A DNA stretch of 64,000 nt, taken from the IMG/VR virus record IMGVR_UViG_3300042505_001173, positions 1-64,000 of that record. One strand, written 5' to 3'. Shown here one piece after another: positions 17,999 to 26,370 of the stretch (positions are counted from its first letter, which is position 1; every line of letters starts with the position of its first letter). A model generated the notes under the pieces. The model saw only the letters and a program-made list of their open reading frames with translations, was not told where the DNA came from and made no database searches. The stretch comes from a virus. The position numbers and the translations under genes were made by a program.

Positions 17999-18450
17999 AA
18001 TACTATCTCTTGATTTGTTGGAGATATTGGCCAAGAGACGCTATATGGGAACCCATCTTGGTTAGTAATATCTCGAAGCTTTTGTCTATATTCAAGCCAC
18101 GCTACTTTATCAGTAGTTGCGTCAGGGATTTGAGTCCAATCTGATTCTAATAGTAGTATATTGCGCATTCTTCGTACTGTAGTCGATTCAAGTGTGGTAT
18201 CGGCCTGAATTTCATCTAGTGATTTATCTTGAATAATAATATTAAAAACCTGCCCACCTTCAATATACGGTTCAACCTGAATGAGTTTTTGTGTTGAACT
18301 ATGAGGTAAGGTAGTGGTTACAAATGTGCAACCCTGATTAATTAAATAATCTTCATCGGGTATACCGTTAGGAAAACTCACATTTGGAAACATACCTACG
18401 ACGGTGCTAACCGTTTCAATTTTATTGTTTGTTATTTTTGCGATCAACAT
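17995..18450 (-). CDS. Tail-fibre assembly chaperone (Phage_tail_APC-like)
   Basis: A 151-residue protein. The N-terminal half has the 'FPNVSFPNGIPDEDYLINQGC' type opening of fibre-associated proteins. The C-terminal half has the diagnostic chain 'RRMRNILLLESDWTQIPDA', then 'AWLEYRQKLRD' and 'GFPYSVSWPISP', which marks the phage tail assembly chaperone family. Such proteins help fibres fold or trimerise. It sits directly upstream of the YadA-like fibre gene with an ATGA overlap, so that fibre is the likely client. It is the only clear assembly factor among the first 24 kb, so it may serve several fibres. Confidence 0.82.
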   Translation of the reverse strand: MLIAKITNNKIETVSTVVGMFPNVSFPNGIPDEDYLINQGCTFVTTTLPHSSTQKLIQVEPYIEGGQVFNIIIQDKSLDEIQADTTLESTTVRRMRNILLLESDWTQIPDATTDKVAWLEYRQKLRDITNQDGFPYSVSWPISPTNQEIVL

Positions 18451-18459
18451 TAATGCACC

Positions 18460-19095
18460 TTAAACGTAAAATAGTTTAAAATTATATAGTTCTACATAAC
18501 TCGCTGACGAGTACGATCCATCATTATATAGTCTTAATCTAATATATCTTGCTTGAACTGTTGTAAAATTAACAGCTATCCCTGTAGATGTAGGACTATT
18601 ATCCAAATAATTAAACCCGTGAACATTTGTCCAGTTAGCTGAGGTTCTTGTTTCAAGGTTACCGGACGATGATATATCTAAGGCTGCGTGTGTGGTTTTT
18701 CCATCGGAAAATGTTTGATAGTATCTCGCATGGTTAAAAGTTCTAAGCTGACCTAAATCGATTACTATACATGCTGGGTTTGCGCTAGTGATTACGGATC
18801 CTACAGAAAACGTAGACGCGTTGTTTGCAGATGCAGCCTTCGCTGTACGGTTAATAGTATTGGTTTCTGACCCTTGGGTATTTAAACAACCAAAAGGTGG
18901 CCATGAACCTGTAGCAACAGTACTAGAGATGTTGTACCCGTTAGGTCCATAATATGCATCTGTCGTAGGTGTTCCTGATCCAACAGTAGTCGTACCAATT
19001 GCTATACCAGCTATAGATGCATCAGCAAAATTTATCCCTGTTACGCCAGCTGGTCCACCGGAGGTTAGCATTTCCAATACCTGTAAGGAACTCAT
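18460..19095 (-). CDS. Fibre protein with F5/8C-like (galactose-binding fold) domain
   Basis: A 211-residue protein. The C-terminal about 150 residues look like a discoidin/F5-8 type C jelly-roll: 'CIVIDLGQLRTFNHARYYQ' followed by 'WTNVHGF' and the closing strand 'QARYIRLRLYNDGS' then 'VELYNFKLFYV'. This fold is common in carbohydrate-binding modules, so glycan binding is plausible though not shown. The N-terminal 60 residues are small and Gly/Thr rich. The start overlaps the upstream fibre gene by four bases (ATGA), so it may be a separate binding subunit of that fibre. Confidence 0.72.
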   Translation of the reverse strand: MSSLQVLEMLTSGGPAGVTGINFADASIAGIAIGTTTVGSGTPTTDAYYGPNGYNISSTVATGSWPPFGCLNTQGSETNTINRTAKAASANNASTFSVGSVITSANPACIVIDLGQLRTFNHARYYQTFSDGKTTHAALDISSSGNLETRTSANWTNVHGFNYLDNSPTSTGIAVNFTTVQARYIRLRLYNDGSYSSASYVELYNFKLFYV

Positions 19096-20711
19096 TTTAT
19101 GTCCTTAGCTATCAAACCAGTCCAAGATACACCTCCGTCATGGGTGTAAAAACCAATAGTATCTCTACCAGCAGCTGTTAAAGTTGGTACTGTTCCACCT
19201 ACCCATTTGATACCTGTCCACCATGTAACTATTGCTGAACCACCATTTGTCAATTCTAATATAAATGTTGCTAATGTATCTGTAACTGGTACATTACTAA
19301 CTGTTAGAGTTGTAGCTGCACTTATCGTTTTTGTAAAAGCGTTACCTAGCGATAAATTAATATCGTTTGCAGCTAATGTTATTTTTGTTTCTTTTAATCC
19401 TGCTATAGTAGGCGAGGTGTTAAACACTAATGAACCTGAGCCTGTTTCGTCTGTTATAGCTGCTATTAAGTTTGCACTGGATGGTGAAGTTAGCCAATTT
19501 GTTACGCCGGTACCGTAGGTAATAACCGAGGATGAACTACCAGAAGGTGTTTCTAATAGTTTCCAGTTTGCTGATAAACTATTATATACGAATGAAACGT
19601 ACGTGCCACTGACATCTAATATAAAGGCTGTATTATCTGACTCAATGGTTTTTCCTGTATTCGGTAACACTGTTACAGGGTTTGTTCTAAAGTTGTTGTT
19701 GATATCTAAAATCGCAACAGTAGCTCCATCGGTTGGAGAACCAGGAAATGTAACAGAGAACCCACCTAATGTTGTGTCGCATCGAACTAATTCATTAATA
19801 GCTGCAGTGTAGTTAGAGGTTTTAATACTTGATGCGGTTAAACCGGTACCACCTGAACCTGATGCTCCAGATGACGCTATGATGTTAGGAGTTTCTAATA
19901 CTTTCCAATTAGAATTTGCACCAATATACATGAGTGTAATATATGTGCTGTCAATATCTAAAATAACAGCGCCACTATCAAACTCAACCGTGTTTCCAGC
20001 GGCTGGAACTAATATTAAATTATTAGATCCAAATGTACCGTATACATCAACGATACCTACCATAGTTCCATCGGTCGGTAGCGTCGGTAATGTTACACTA
20101 AACATCCCTGCAGCGGTGTTACAGCGTACTAGTTCGTTGAAACCCGCTAAATAATTTGAAATTTTAATTGGCGTAGGTTTAAGTCCAGAAGCTGAGGTAT
20201 TTCCACTGAAAGTAAACGGAATAGTTAACAAACGCCAATTAGTTGTTGCTGCGTTATAAACAAATAACGCGTATGCTCCATTTACATCTAATGTTAATGA
20301 TATAGCATCACCTTCAATAGTTGCGCCTGATCCAGGTACTAATGTAACAGGATGAGAACTAAAGGTTTTAGCGACATCTAAAATTCCAACTTGTGTACCA
20401 TCTGTCGGTGATGAAGGGAACGTTATAGTAATTGGGGTTTCAGTGGTATCAGCACGTACTAAATCGTACATCTCCGCTGTATAGTTTGTGGTTTTAATAG
20501 GGGTTGCGAGTACACTACCCCCACCTCCCCCACCGGTATCCATAATTGATGCTACACCATTAGTGATTTTTAATACACCTGTTGTAGATGTCGACAATCC
20601 ACTAATTGAAGTTAGTAGACTATTAATGGTTTGAGGTGCAACACCATTAATAGTTAGGTTGCCGGTACTAGCTGATATATTATTATTAACGTGATCTAAA
20701 AAAATACTCAT
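19092..20711 (-). CDS. Tail-fibre protein with three tandem 'ELVRCDTT' modules
   Basis: A 539-residue protein. The first 80 residues ('MSIFLDHVNNNISASTGN') form an N-terminal attachment segment. Then three tandem modules of about 95 residues each run from strands like 'TAEMYDLVRADTT' or 'AAINELVRCDTT', through 'PTDGATVAILD' and 'PNTGKTIESD', to 'NWKLLETPS'. The same module is single in 2246-3253 and 7162-7800. The C-terminal 120 residues match the C-terminal part of 2246-3253. Both ends overlap neighbours by ATGA. This is the clearest case of module duplication in the locus. Confidence 0.85.
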   Translation of the reverse strand: MSIFLDHVNNNISASTGNLTINGVAPQTINSLLTSISGLSTSTTGVLKITNGVASIMDTGGGGGGSVLATPIKTTNYTAEMYDLVRADTTETPITITFPSSPTDGTQVGILDVAKTFSSHPVTLVPGSGATIEGDAISLTLDVNGAYALFVYNAATTNWRLLTIPFTFSGNTSASGLKPTPIKISNYLAGFNELVRCNTAAGMFSVTLPTLPTDGTMVGIVDVYGTFGSNNLILVPAAGNTVEFDSGAVILDIDSTYITLMYIGANSNWKVLETPNIIASSGASGSGGTGLTASSIKTSNYTAAINELVRCDTTLGGFSVTFPGSPTDGATVAILDINNNFRTNPVTVLPNTGKTIESDNTAFILDVSGTYVSFVYNSLSANWKLLETPSGSSSSVITYGTGVTNWLTSPSSANLIAAITDETGSGSLVFNTSPTIAGLKETKITLAANDINLSLGNAFTKTISAATTLTVSNVPVTDTLATFILELTNGGSAIVTWWTGIKWVGGTVPTLTAAGRDTIGFYTHDGGVSWTGLIAKDIK

Positions 20712-21595
20712 CCTGTTACCTCAACCGTTTGAACCGTTGCGACCCATTTAATTGATTTTCCAGCTTCCCCAACTACAGATATTGATAATCCTCCGTATAC
20801 AGTATCAGCAACCAAATTTGCATCCCAAACCATGGTATCTTCAGCTAATAATTGTTTAGATGGTGCACCTATAAAAGATGTACTAGCTGGTGTCGAATTC
20901 CGGTCTATACAACCTTCAAAAATATATGCTGCGCTTTCATTATTGATGTCAGATCTTCTTGCTACAATATTAACCCTGAAAAAATAAGTACTATCATTTG
21001 GTAAAATAACCTGATTGTTTAAACTTGCTGCTTCAGCATCGCTTGTCAATACGGTGATAGTATCATCTGACGTTTGTGCTCGCAACACCATCATTCCAAA
21101 TTGAGCGTCACCAGCTGCGGTAAATTGTCCTGACGCGTAAGCATATTTACCGGTTATACTCGATGATGAATTTGTTCCAAGTGCTACTGAATTTGAACCT
21201 ACAGCGTATGGCCGTACTGAAGTAGGTGTTGAGTTTTCAGCATATAGTCTAGTGCTTCTATCTGAATTTACTTGCCAATTAGTACCATCGCACAATATTT
21301 GTAACCCTTCACCGCGATGTAGGGTTAAGCTGTCAACTCCGTCTATAGTCTCTAAACCGTTAGGGTCAACAGTAACAACATCTGTAGAGTTTGAAGAACT
21401 ATTCCAAAGCGTAATATAAAAACCAAGCCTAATTGTAATAGCTGGTGGTAACGATAATGTAAAAGAATTACCTGTACAATTAAGAATTTTACCACCGTCG
21501 GAAATATTTACCGAATAGGTGGAAGATAAATTGATGATAGGTATACTAGGAATATTGCTATTAACCGCACGTGAATAAACAGTGCTAAAACTCAT
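20708..21595 (-). CDS. Tail-fibre protein
   Basis: A 295-residue protein beginning 'MSFSTVYSRAVNSNIPS'. Residues about 25-115 hold the 'SDGGKILNCTGNSFTLSLPP' module also present in 16454-17998 and 13020-14075. A short YadA-head-like piece ('SNSVALGTNSSSS') and the 'GMMVLRAQTSDDTITVLTSD' module shared with 16454-17998 follow. It looks like a shortened relative of the YadA-like fibre. It is the first gene of a transcription unit, preceded by about 160 bases of non-coding sequence, and its stop overlaps the next fibre start (ATGA). Confidence 0.82.
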   Translation of the reverse strand: MSFSTVYSRAVNSNIPSIPIINLSSTYSVNISDGGKILNCTGNSFTLSLPPAITIRLGFYITLWNSSSNSTDVVTVDPNGLETIDGVDSLTLHRGEGLQILCDGTNWQVNSDRSTRLYAENSTPTSVRPYAVGSNSVALGTNSSSSITGKYAYASGQFTAAGDAQFGMMVLRAQTSDDTITVLTSDAEAASLNNQVILPNDSTYFFRVNIVARRSDINNESAAYIFEGCIDRNSTPASTSFIGAPSKQLLAEDTMVWDANLVADTVYGGLSISVVGEAGKSIKWVATVQTVEVTG

Positions 21596-21619
21596 ACACT
21601 ATCTCCAATAATAAACAAA

Positions 21620-21635
21620 AAGAGTATTTACTCTT
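21620..21635 (-). terminator. Weak hairpin terminator after the 702-residue fibre gene
   Basis: A 7-bp inverted repeat (AAGAGTA/TACTCTT) is followed on the minus strand by a T-rich run. The loop is only two bases, so the effective stem is short. It lies in the otherwise empty 21596-21756 gap. Confidence 0.4.
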
Positions 21636-21685
21636 ATTTTGCATACGCATATTTGTAACCGTTTTTAAGTACTAACGAATAATAT

Positions 21686-21693
21686 TATTTATC
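21686..21693 (-). promoter_or_regulatory. Possible late-type promoter (GATAAATA)
   Basis: A one-base variant of the late octamer on the minus strand lies in the gap before the gene starting at 21595. It is about 90 bases upstream, farther than the usual 35-40, so support is weak. Confidence 0.35.
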
Positions 21694-21756
21694 ACACATT
21701 GTGATATGTTAACTATACAAAACTCAATAGGTATTTTAAAATGATAGTTAGCAATA

Positions 21757-23865
21757 TTATAAAACGTTGCCCGATACTACAACCTCGAGTGTTTTTACAA
21801 ATCTAATAGTTGCTAATCCTCTTGCTGCAATAGTAATTGATGTTTTTACTCCGGTTTTACCTGCAACGTACATATACAGTACACCGGTTTTATTTAACGT
21901 AATAGTACTATCACTATCATTATAAATCGATACTGTATCACCTATTGAAAGCACATTTGGAGCGAGAACAACATCACTAAATGTATTAATTGTTTTACCT
22001 ACATCACTGACCATGATAGTATACATTGAAAAAACAGGTTTTAAAATGAACTTACGAACGTTTCCTAACCCGTCAGCCACTATACCGTCAGCAGATACGT
22101 TACCTTGTGTTGATATACTGGTATCAGCAGTAATTGTACCTGATGTAGATATATTACCAGTAAAGGTCGCACCCAATAAACTAGCTTTACCTGCTAACAC
22201 TAAATTAGTAGCAGTGCTAACAGGCTTATCTAAATCAGCAGTATTATCAACTTGGTCTAAACCAACATCAGCTTTTACTAATGTAACAATGCCTGTTTTA
22301 CCAGCTACGGTATCGACAGCACCGGAAGTAATATACACATATTGTGAACCTGACCAACGGTACGTTTTATTTGTATCAGTTTCAACATAAATTCTATTTG
22401 TGATTCCGGTTACCGGAAAAGCTGATAATGTTGCATACTCTTCTATTTGATCAACAAATGCTGGTAAATATTGTACATCGATCAATGTATTTGCATCAAG
22501 AGGACAATATCCATTTGGCGCACCTTTTTCAGATGATGCTTGATATACATCATCATGGTTATGATCACCCGCTGCGACATCTAACGAACTTGTACCTACT
22601 GGTAATCTAGCAACATCAATGGTATTGGCGGTAATGTTACTTGCATCTAAATTATTAATAAGGTGTCCGTCACCTGTAATACCGTCCCAAACATCAAGAC
22701 CGCCAACCACTAATAGATTACGACTGATGGTAGCGTCACGTGTCACTGACAAGTCCTGATTTATACTAACGTCTGTACTAACTACTAAATCACCGGAAAT
22801 ATTAGCTTGACCATTACTAACAGAAAACGCACCGGTTAATGCAAAATCTCCACCGACTGTTAAATCACCTGTAATAGTAGCGTTTTGACCAACTGTTAGA
22901 CCGAGACTGATTGAACCAGTTCCATTAATGCTATAATCACCTTGTACGATATTATTACTAATAGTAGTAATATCACCTGTAGAGCTTAACGATCCAGCTA
23001 CATTCACGTCACCGTTAATTGTAACCGTGTATGCACCTGGTGCACCAGTGCTTACAAAACTCAATGCAACATCGTCGGTAGTAGAAGCATCATTAAATTT
23101 TAGAACACAATCATACGTGTTATCAACGCTCCAAACCCATGATGATGGATCGGTTGTTAGATCTGTATTACCCCCGTGAGCTAAGACAACAGCTCCTCCT
23201 AACACCGGTGACGTTGCATGAGATTTTAAAGTATTAGCAATAAAATCTCCGGACGCTAATAATGAATCTAATGTATAATTATTTAATCTGAAGGTGTAAT
23301 CTTGTGAACCTGATTTATCACCATGAAAATCGATATATTGACCAATTTCCATTACACCTTGCTTATCTATAGATGGCGATGCTTTTGCCCACCATGAACC
23401 GTCGACAGCAGTTGCTAATGTTAATTTTACCCAGTTAATAGGAAGTCTTGCAGGTTCAACAGCTAGCATATAAGGTTGGTCGTTTACAACTGCTATTTCA
23501 CCTTTTTTAGCTGTTAAATGAGGTAACAATGTTGGCCAATCTAATCCAATATAAACATTACCAGATGTAATTTGAGGTGGCCAAGTAGCATCCATGACAC
23601 CGTTGCGTTCAATACCTACATAACCTACAGGTGCATCTCGACCTATCGTTGTAGCAATAAAGTCAAACGCAATAGTTTCATCTGCTGGCACCCATGCACC
23701 GTCCTGCTTAACGTACAGTCCAGGATTGATATCTGTTTGGTATGCAAAATCATAATTTTCGTCAGCTAAGACCGTGACCATTTCACTCGACGGTACATAA
23801 GCTACAATATGGTATTGTTTAGGTGTTGTTAATGATGAGTTTAGTTCATCGAGTAATGTGATCAT
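21757..23865 (-). CDS. Long tail-fibre protein
   Basis: About 702 residues. I chose the ATG at 23865 ('MITLLDELN') because AGGA lies 6 bases before it; an in-frame ATG at 23883 has no ribosome site. The first 190 residues contain 'QDGAWVPADETIAFDF' and 'AVNDQPYMLAVEPARLP' and look like an attachment region. Residues about 240-420 carry repeated strands with 'NITGDLxVxGD', typical of a beta-helix or trimeric fibre shaft. 'AAGDHNHDDVYQ' near residue 440 is a classic fibre collar motif, followed by 'NRIYVETDTNKTYRWSG', another standard fibre element. It has its own late-type promoter. Confidence 0.82.
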   Translation of the reverse strand: MITLLDELNSSLTTPKQYHIVAYVPSSEMVTVLADENYDFAYQTDINPGLYVKQDGAWVPADETIAFDFIATTIGRDAPVGYVGIERNGVMDATWPPQITSGNVYIGLDWPTLLPHLTAKKGEIAVVNDQPYMLAVEPARLPINWVKLTLATAVDGSWWAKASPSIDKQGVMEIGQYIDFHGDKSGSQDYTFRLNNYTLDSLLASGDFIANTLKSHATSPVLGGAVVLAHGGNTDLTTDPSSWVWSVDNTYDCVLKFNDASTTDDVALSFVSTGAPGAYTVTINGDVNVAGSLSSTGDITTISNNIVQGDYSINGTGSISLGLTVGQNATITGDLTVGGDFALTGAFSVSNGQANISGDLVVSTDVSINQDLSVTRDATISRNLLVVGGLDVWDGITGDGHLINNLDASNITANTIDVARLPVGTSSLDVAAGDHNHDDVYQASSEKGAPNGYCPLDANTLIDVQYLPAFVDQIEEYATLSAFPVTGITNRIYVETDTNKTYRWSGSQYVYITSGAVDTVAGKTGIVTLVKADVGLDQVDNTADLDKPVSTATNLVLAGKASLLGATFTGNISTSGTITADTSISTQGNVSADGIVADGLGNVRKFILKPVFSMYTIMVSDVGKTINTFSDVVLAPNVLSIGDTVSIYNDSDSTITLNKTGVLYMYVAGKTGVKTSITIAARGLATIRFVKTLEVVVSGNVL

Positions 23866-23902
23866 TTTTAATCCTGTGGACATAGTTCCAATAAATATAT
23901 AT

Positions 23903-23910
23903 TATTTATT
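23903..23910 (-). promoter_or_regulatory. Late-type promoter (AATAAATA)
   Basis: The minus-strand octamer is one base off TATAAATA and lies 38 bases before the chosen start at 23865. It abuts the plus-strand sigma70-type promoter at 23910-23938, forming a divergent late/early promoter pair. Confidence 0.5.
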
Positions 23911-23938
23911 TGATTTTTTACGAAAAAGTCTATATAAT
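23910..23938 (+). promoter_or_regulatory. Sigma70-type promoter (TTGATT-N17-TATAAT)
   Basis: A -35 element TTGATT and a perfect -10 element TATAAT are separated by 17 bases, 30 bases before the 35-codon gene at 23969. The same arrangement occurs at 26645, 32135 and (minus strand) 61210. Confidence 0.7.
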
Positions 23939-23968
23939 ATTAAAGATTGTTAATGAAGAGGGTTTGCA

Positions 23969-24076
23969 ATGACTGAAGAGCAATATAAAAAGATGTTAGA
24001 GCTCATTACGGCGATGAGTAAACGGTTAGGATATATGGAAGATAAATTAGATAGGTTGTTGAAAGACAAAAAATAA
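23969..24076 (+). CDS. Very small helical protein (35 residues)
   Basis: 'MTEEQYKKMLELITAMSK' continues as an amphipathic, highly charged helix ending 'LDRLLKDKK'. An AGAGGG ribosome site precedes the ATG by six bases, and a sigma70-type promoter lies 30 bases upstream. It probably forms a coiled coil. It is co-transcribed with the membrane protein 22 bases downstream. The function is unknown; an early host-interaction role is only a guess from the promoter class. Confidence 0.65.
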   Translation: MTEEQYKKMLELITAMSKRLGYMEDKLDRLLKDKK

Positions 24077-24098
24077 ACTATTTTTGGTGGAGGGTTGT

Positions 24099-24404
24099 AT
24101 GGTATACGGTGGAATTTTTAGTTTAGTTATAATTTGTGGTATTTGGGTAATTATGTTTTTACGTGATGCAAAAAACTTATCATGCAAAGACTTAATAAAA
24201 TATATTGTAGTTGTTATCGCTATTATTTCAGGTATTGGATTTAAACTATACGGTAAATATGAAATTGAAAAATTTCAAGATGTTCATAACAATGACGTCG
24301 TTTTTACATATATAGATTCAATGAATATAGTAGATTTGCGTAATAAATTAAAAGCATGTCAAATTGATTCGAGCAATTGTACGATTGTGTTTCCGCAAAA
24401 ATAG
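24099..24404 (+). CDS. Small membrane protein, early-type
   Basis: A 101-residue protein from the ATG at 24099, placed by a GGAGG ribosome site 5-6 bases upstream; a TTG five codons earlier is less likely. Two hydrophobic segments (about residues 4-22 and 34-50) are separated by a short basic loop. A soluble tail of about 50 residues follows, with two cysteines ('KACQIDSSNCTIVF'). This predicts an inner-membrane protein with a globular end. It is followed at once by a strong hairpin terminator. I do not recognise the family. Confidence 0.7.
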   Translation: MVYGGIFSLVIICGIWVIMFLRDAKNLSCKDLIKYIVVVIAIISGIGFKLYGKYEIEKFQDVHNNDVVFTYIDSMNIVDLRNKLKACQIDSSNCTIVFPQK

Positions 24405-24414
24405 ATACACATAG

Positions 24415-24442
24415 AAAGAGCGCACAATGTGCGCTCTTTTTT
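24415..24442. terminator. Bidirectional hairpin terminator
   Basis: The GC-rich inverted repeat AGAGCGCACA/TGTGCGCTCT, flanked by A and T runs on both sides, lies between the convergent genes ending at 24404 (plus) and 24441 (minus) and can serve both. Confidence 0.85.
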
Positions 24443-24698
24443 ATAATTCTTTTATATTATTAATAGCAAGAATTCTCTTCATTAACGATAGGGTCTGTCG
24501 ATTATAGTTCTTATCGATATACACTAACAAGTCCTCTTTTTCATCGATGATAAGTACTTTATCTTTGAACTTACTTACATCAAATAAACAATCATCCGTA
24601 AAAAAATCTGTAATAAAATTATAGAATGTGTATGTGAACGGTTTACCTAATTCACATAATCTCTTACGTCTTGCTAACCTATCGTAAACGGTATTCAT
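24441..24698 (-). CDS. Hypothetical protein, 85 residues
   Basis: 'MNTVYDRLARRKRLCELG' is a basic start followed by an acidic and hydrophobic body ('DKVLIIDEKEDLLVYIDKNYN') and a helical end. No membrane segment or known motif is visible. It overlaps the upstream 160-residue gene by four bases (ATGA) and ends in the bidirectional terminator, so it is the last gene of a three-gene minus-strand unit. I do not recognise it. Confidence 0.65.
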   Translation of the reverse strand: MNTVYDRLARRKRLCELGKPFTYTFYNFITDFFTDDCLFDVSKFKDKVLIIDEKEDLLVYIDKNYNRQTLSLMKRILAINNIKEL

Positions 24699-25177
24699 GG
24701 CTTTTTAATATAATAGAAATGTGACCTTACACCCATGAATGTAGCATCACCTTCACCTGCCATTTCCCACCCATAACGTGTTGTCATTTTTTTGGTAATC
24801 ATACCGTAAACCCGTACTCTAACAGGGTCGGTTTCATCACCACCGTAATACAAAACATCTACGGTATTAGCTTGAATAAATTTAACAGCGATATTAATTA
24901 CTGTAGAAATTAATTCAATTGGCTTGTTTGTAGGGAATCGTGTATTTACAGGTTGTCCAGTATTTGAGTCCATTGGTGCAAACGCATAATACCATGTATT
25001 ATTCGTTACAGGTGGTGCTGGGTTAAATTGTCTATAGATCATACTATCTTCTTCAATTTTACGCATTTGTACTGCGTATTCTTGACCATCGACAACAAAC
25101 GAACTATAGTACGCATCTCCGTGCCACTTCCAATTTAATCCATTTTCCTTATCGTCATATAACTCAAATAATCTCAT
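24695..25177 (-). CDS. Hypothetical protein, 160 residues
   Basis: It starts 'MRLFELYDDKENGLNWKW' and is rich in aromatic residues. A central acid-flanked strand 'TVDVLYYGGDETDPVRVRVY' is followed by a basic helix and a C-terminal 'GVRSHFYYIKKP'. The compact alpha/beta appearance suggests a soluble globular protein. It lies two bases after the 'GTAWCTAY' protein gene and overlaps the next gene by ATGA, so the three probably act together. No catalytic motif can be named with confidence. Confidence 0.65.
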   Translation of the reverse strand: MRLFELYDDKENGLNWKWHGDAYYSSFVVDGQEYAVQMRKIEEDSMIYRQFNPAPPVTNNTWYYAFAPMDSNTGQPVNTRFPTNKPIELISTVINIAVKFIQANTVDVLYYGGDETDPVRVRVYGMITKKMTTRYGWEMAGEGDATFMGVRSHFYYIKKP

Positions 25178-25179
25178 GA

Positions 25180-26001
25180 TTATTTTGCGTAATAGTCGCG
25201 AATCAATGCTTCGAGGAAGCTACGATATTGAGGAATTGCACTCAAATACGAAATATCAGCTTTATTGACATCTTCATTCGATGAATTTTTGAATTCGTTA
25301 TTTTCCATATGGATTTGATATTTGCGAACTCCACCGCGAGCTTGAGGATCATTAGGACCTGACGGTTTCGTAAAGATAATATAAAGCTTACCTTGTGCAG
25401 AATATTCATTAAATTTGCAAGGTTTATCTGTATAAGCTGTACACCATGCTGTACCGCCGCCATACAATTGAGCTGCTGCTTCTGTTTTTGGAATAATTAC
25501 TGTAAAATCGTCAGATTTAAACCCGTTATAGATTTCAGCTCCTTCCAATTTAGTTTCAGCTTTTTGTTGTTTACCCGATTTAAGATCTTGAGCGACAACT
25601 GCATCAACAGCTGCAGCGAAACCATCATCACCGTTATAGATAGGGTAATTCATAACACTGTTAGAATGTCCAGCTGCAACTAATGCATTTTTAACAACAG
25701 GTTTTTCAAATGCTTCTAAACGTTCTTTAAGTTTTCCTAACTCAGCTAATTTAAATTGATTATTAGCGTACCATTGCATAACGCGTACAATCGATTTATT
25801 AGCTGGCATACCTAAAAATTTTGAAATTTCTTGTACGAGTGCTAATGCATTTTCAGCTTGTGGTTTATTTGGAGTATCATCAGCAGCGTATGCTTGTAAA
25901 ATAGCTTCCGAATTTTTAGCAGCTTCATCTTCACGAGCTTCATCAATTTGATAAGACTCATTAATACCTGCCAATGTAAGTAATCTGTCTAGATCTAACA
26001 T
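25180..26001 (-). CDS. Phage protein with 'GTAWCTAY' domain, function unknown
   Basis: A 273-residue protein. The ATG at 26001 has a GAGGTG ribosome site about nine bases upstream; a GTG four codons earlier would overlap that site. The opening 'MLDLDRLLTLAGINES' is of a type seen at the start of phage head- or virion-linked proteins. A helical region with 'GMPANKSIVRVMQWYANN' follows. Residues about 170-240 hold 'FTVIIPKTEAAAQLYGGGTAWCTAY' (here split for reading) and 'GKLYIIFTKP'; this 'GTxWCTA...G.LYxI' arrangement is known to me from many large-phage proteins of unknown activity. The conserved Trp-Cys-Thr suggests an active or binding site. Confidence 0.7.
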   Translation of the reverse strand: MLDLDRLLTLAGINESYQIDEAREDEAAKNSEAILQAYAADDTPNKPQAENALALVQEISKFLGMPANKSIVRVMQWYANNQFKLAELGKLKERLEAFEKPVVKNALVAAGHSNSVMNYPIYNGDDGFAAAVDAVVAQDLKSGKQQKAETKLEGAEIYNGFKSDDFTVIIPKTEAAAQLYGGGTAWCTAYTDKPCKFNEYSAQGKLYIIFTKPSGPNDPQARGGVRKYQIHMENNEFKNSSNEDVNKADISYLSAIPQYRSFLEALIRDYYAK

Positions 26002-26075
26002 GGTTGTGTACACCTCATTTGTTAATTTGCTAATAATTATGTTATTGTATTTAGCTTTACTAAATACCTCAAGTG

Positions 26076-26113
26076 AAAAAAAACGTCCAGCTCCTGACGA
26101 ACTGGACGTTTTT
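26076..26113. terminator. Hairpin terminator
   Basis: The inverted repeat AAAACGTCCAG/CTGGACGTTTT with an 11-base loop is flanked by an A run and a T run, so it can act in both directions. It lies 11 bases after the 37-codon gene and before the start region of the 'GTAWCTAY' gene. Confidence 0.85.
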
Positions 26114-26123
26114 AATTGATATT

Positions 26124-26237
26124 TTAAGCGTATACCATTGCGGTTATAGCCATAGCTATTAACAATGGATTATAGATAAAATAACCAAAGCATGAAAGCA
26201 AAGTAAGTAAGATGTATTTCATATTTGTATCACTCAT
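26124..26237 (-). CDS. Tiny membrane protein (37 residues)
   Basis: 'MSDTNMKYILLTLLSCFG' continues as one hydrophobic run to 'ITAMVYA', so it is almost entirely a membrane segment. No clear ribosome site precedes the ATG at 26237; a start at the internal ATG at 26222 is possible. A late promoter octamer lies about 100 bases upstream and a terminator follows immediately, so it is a one-gene unit. Coding is supported by the open frame and hydrophobic pattern, not by similarity. Confidence 0.5.
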   Translation of the reverse strand: MSDTNMKYILLTLLSCFGYFIYNPLLIAMAITAMVYA

Positions 26238-26242
26238 GGTTG

Positions 26243-26337
26243 AGTTTTAAATTAAAACTAGCCATTCTTATGGGTTGGCTAATTGTACGTGATATGTTAA
26301 ACCACACAACACGATGTATTATAATATATCGCTCATC
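26243..26337 (-). promoter_or_regulatory. Structured leader of the tiny membrane gene
   Basis: Between the late octamer and the ATG at 26237 lie about 95 non-coding bases. They contain a near-perfect AGTTTTAA/TTAAAACT inverted repeat (26243-26259) directly before the start and a TAGCCA/TGGCTA stem just upstream. The hairpins may control translation; no ribosome site is exposed. Confidence 0.35.
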
Positions 26338-26345
26338 TATTTATA
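26338..26345 (-). promoter_or_regulatory. Late promoter (exact TATAAATA)
   Basis: An exact T4-type late octamer on the minus strand, in the gap between the genes at 26371 and 26237. It reads toward the tiny membrane gene. Confidence 0.55.
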
Positions 26346-26370
26346 CAGTACTTTCATTGAAGATTATCTA

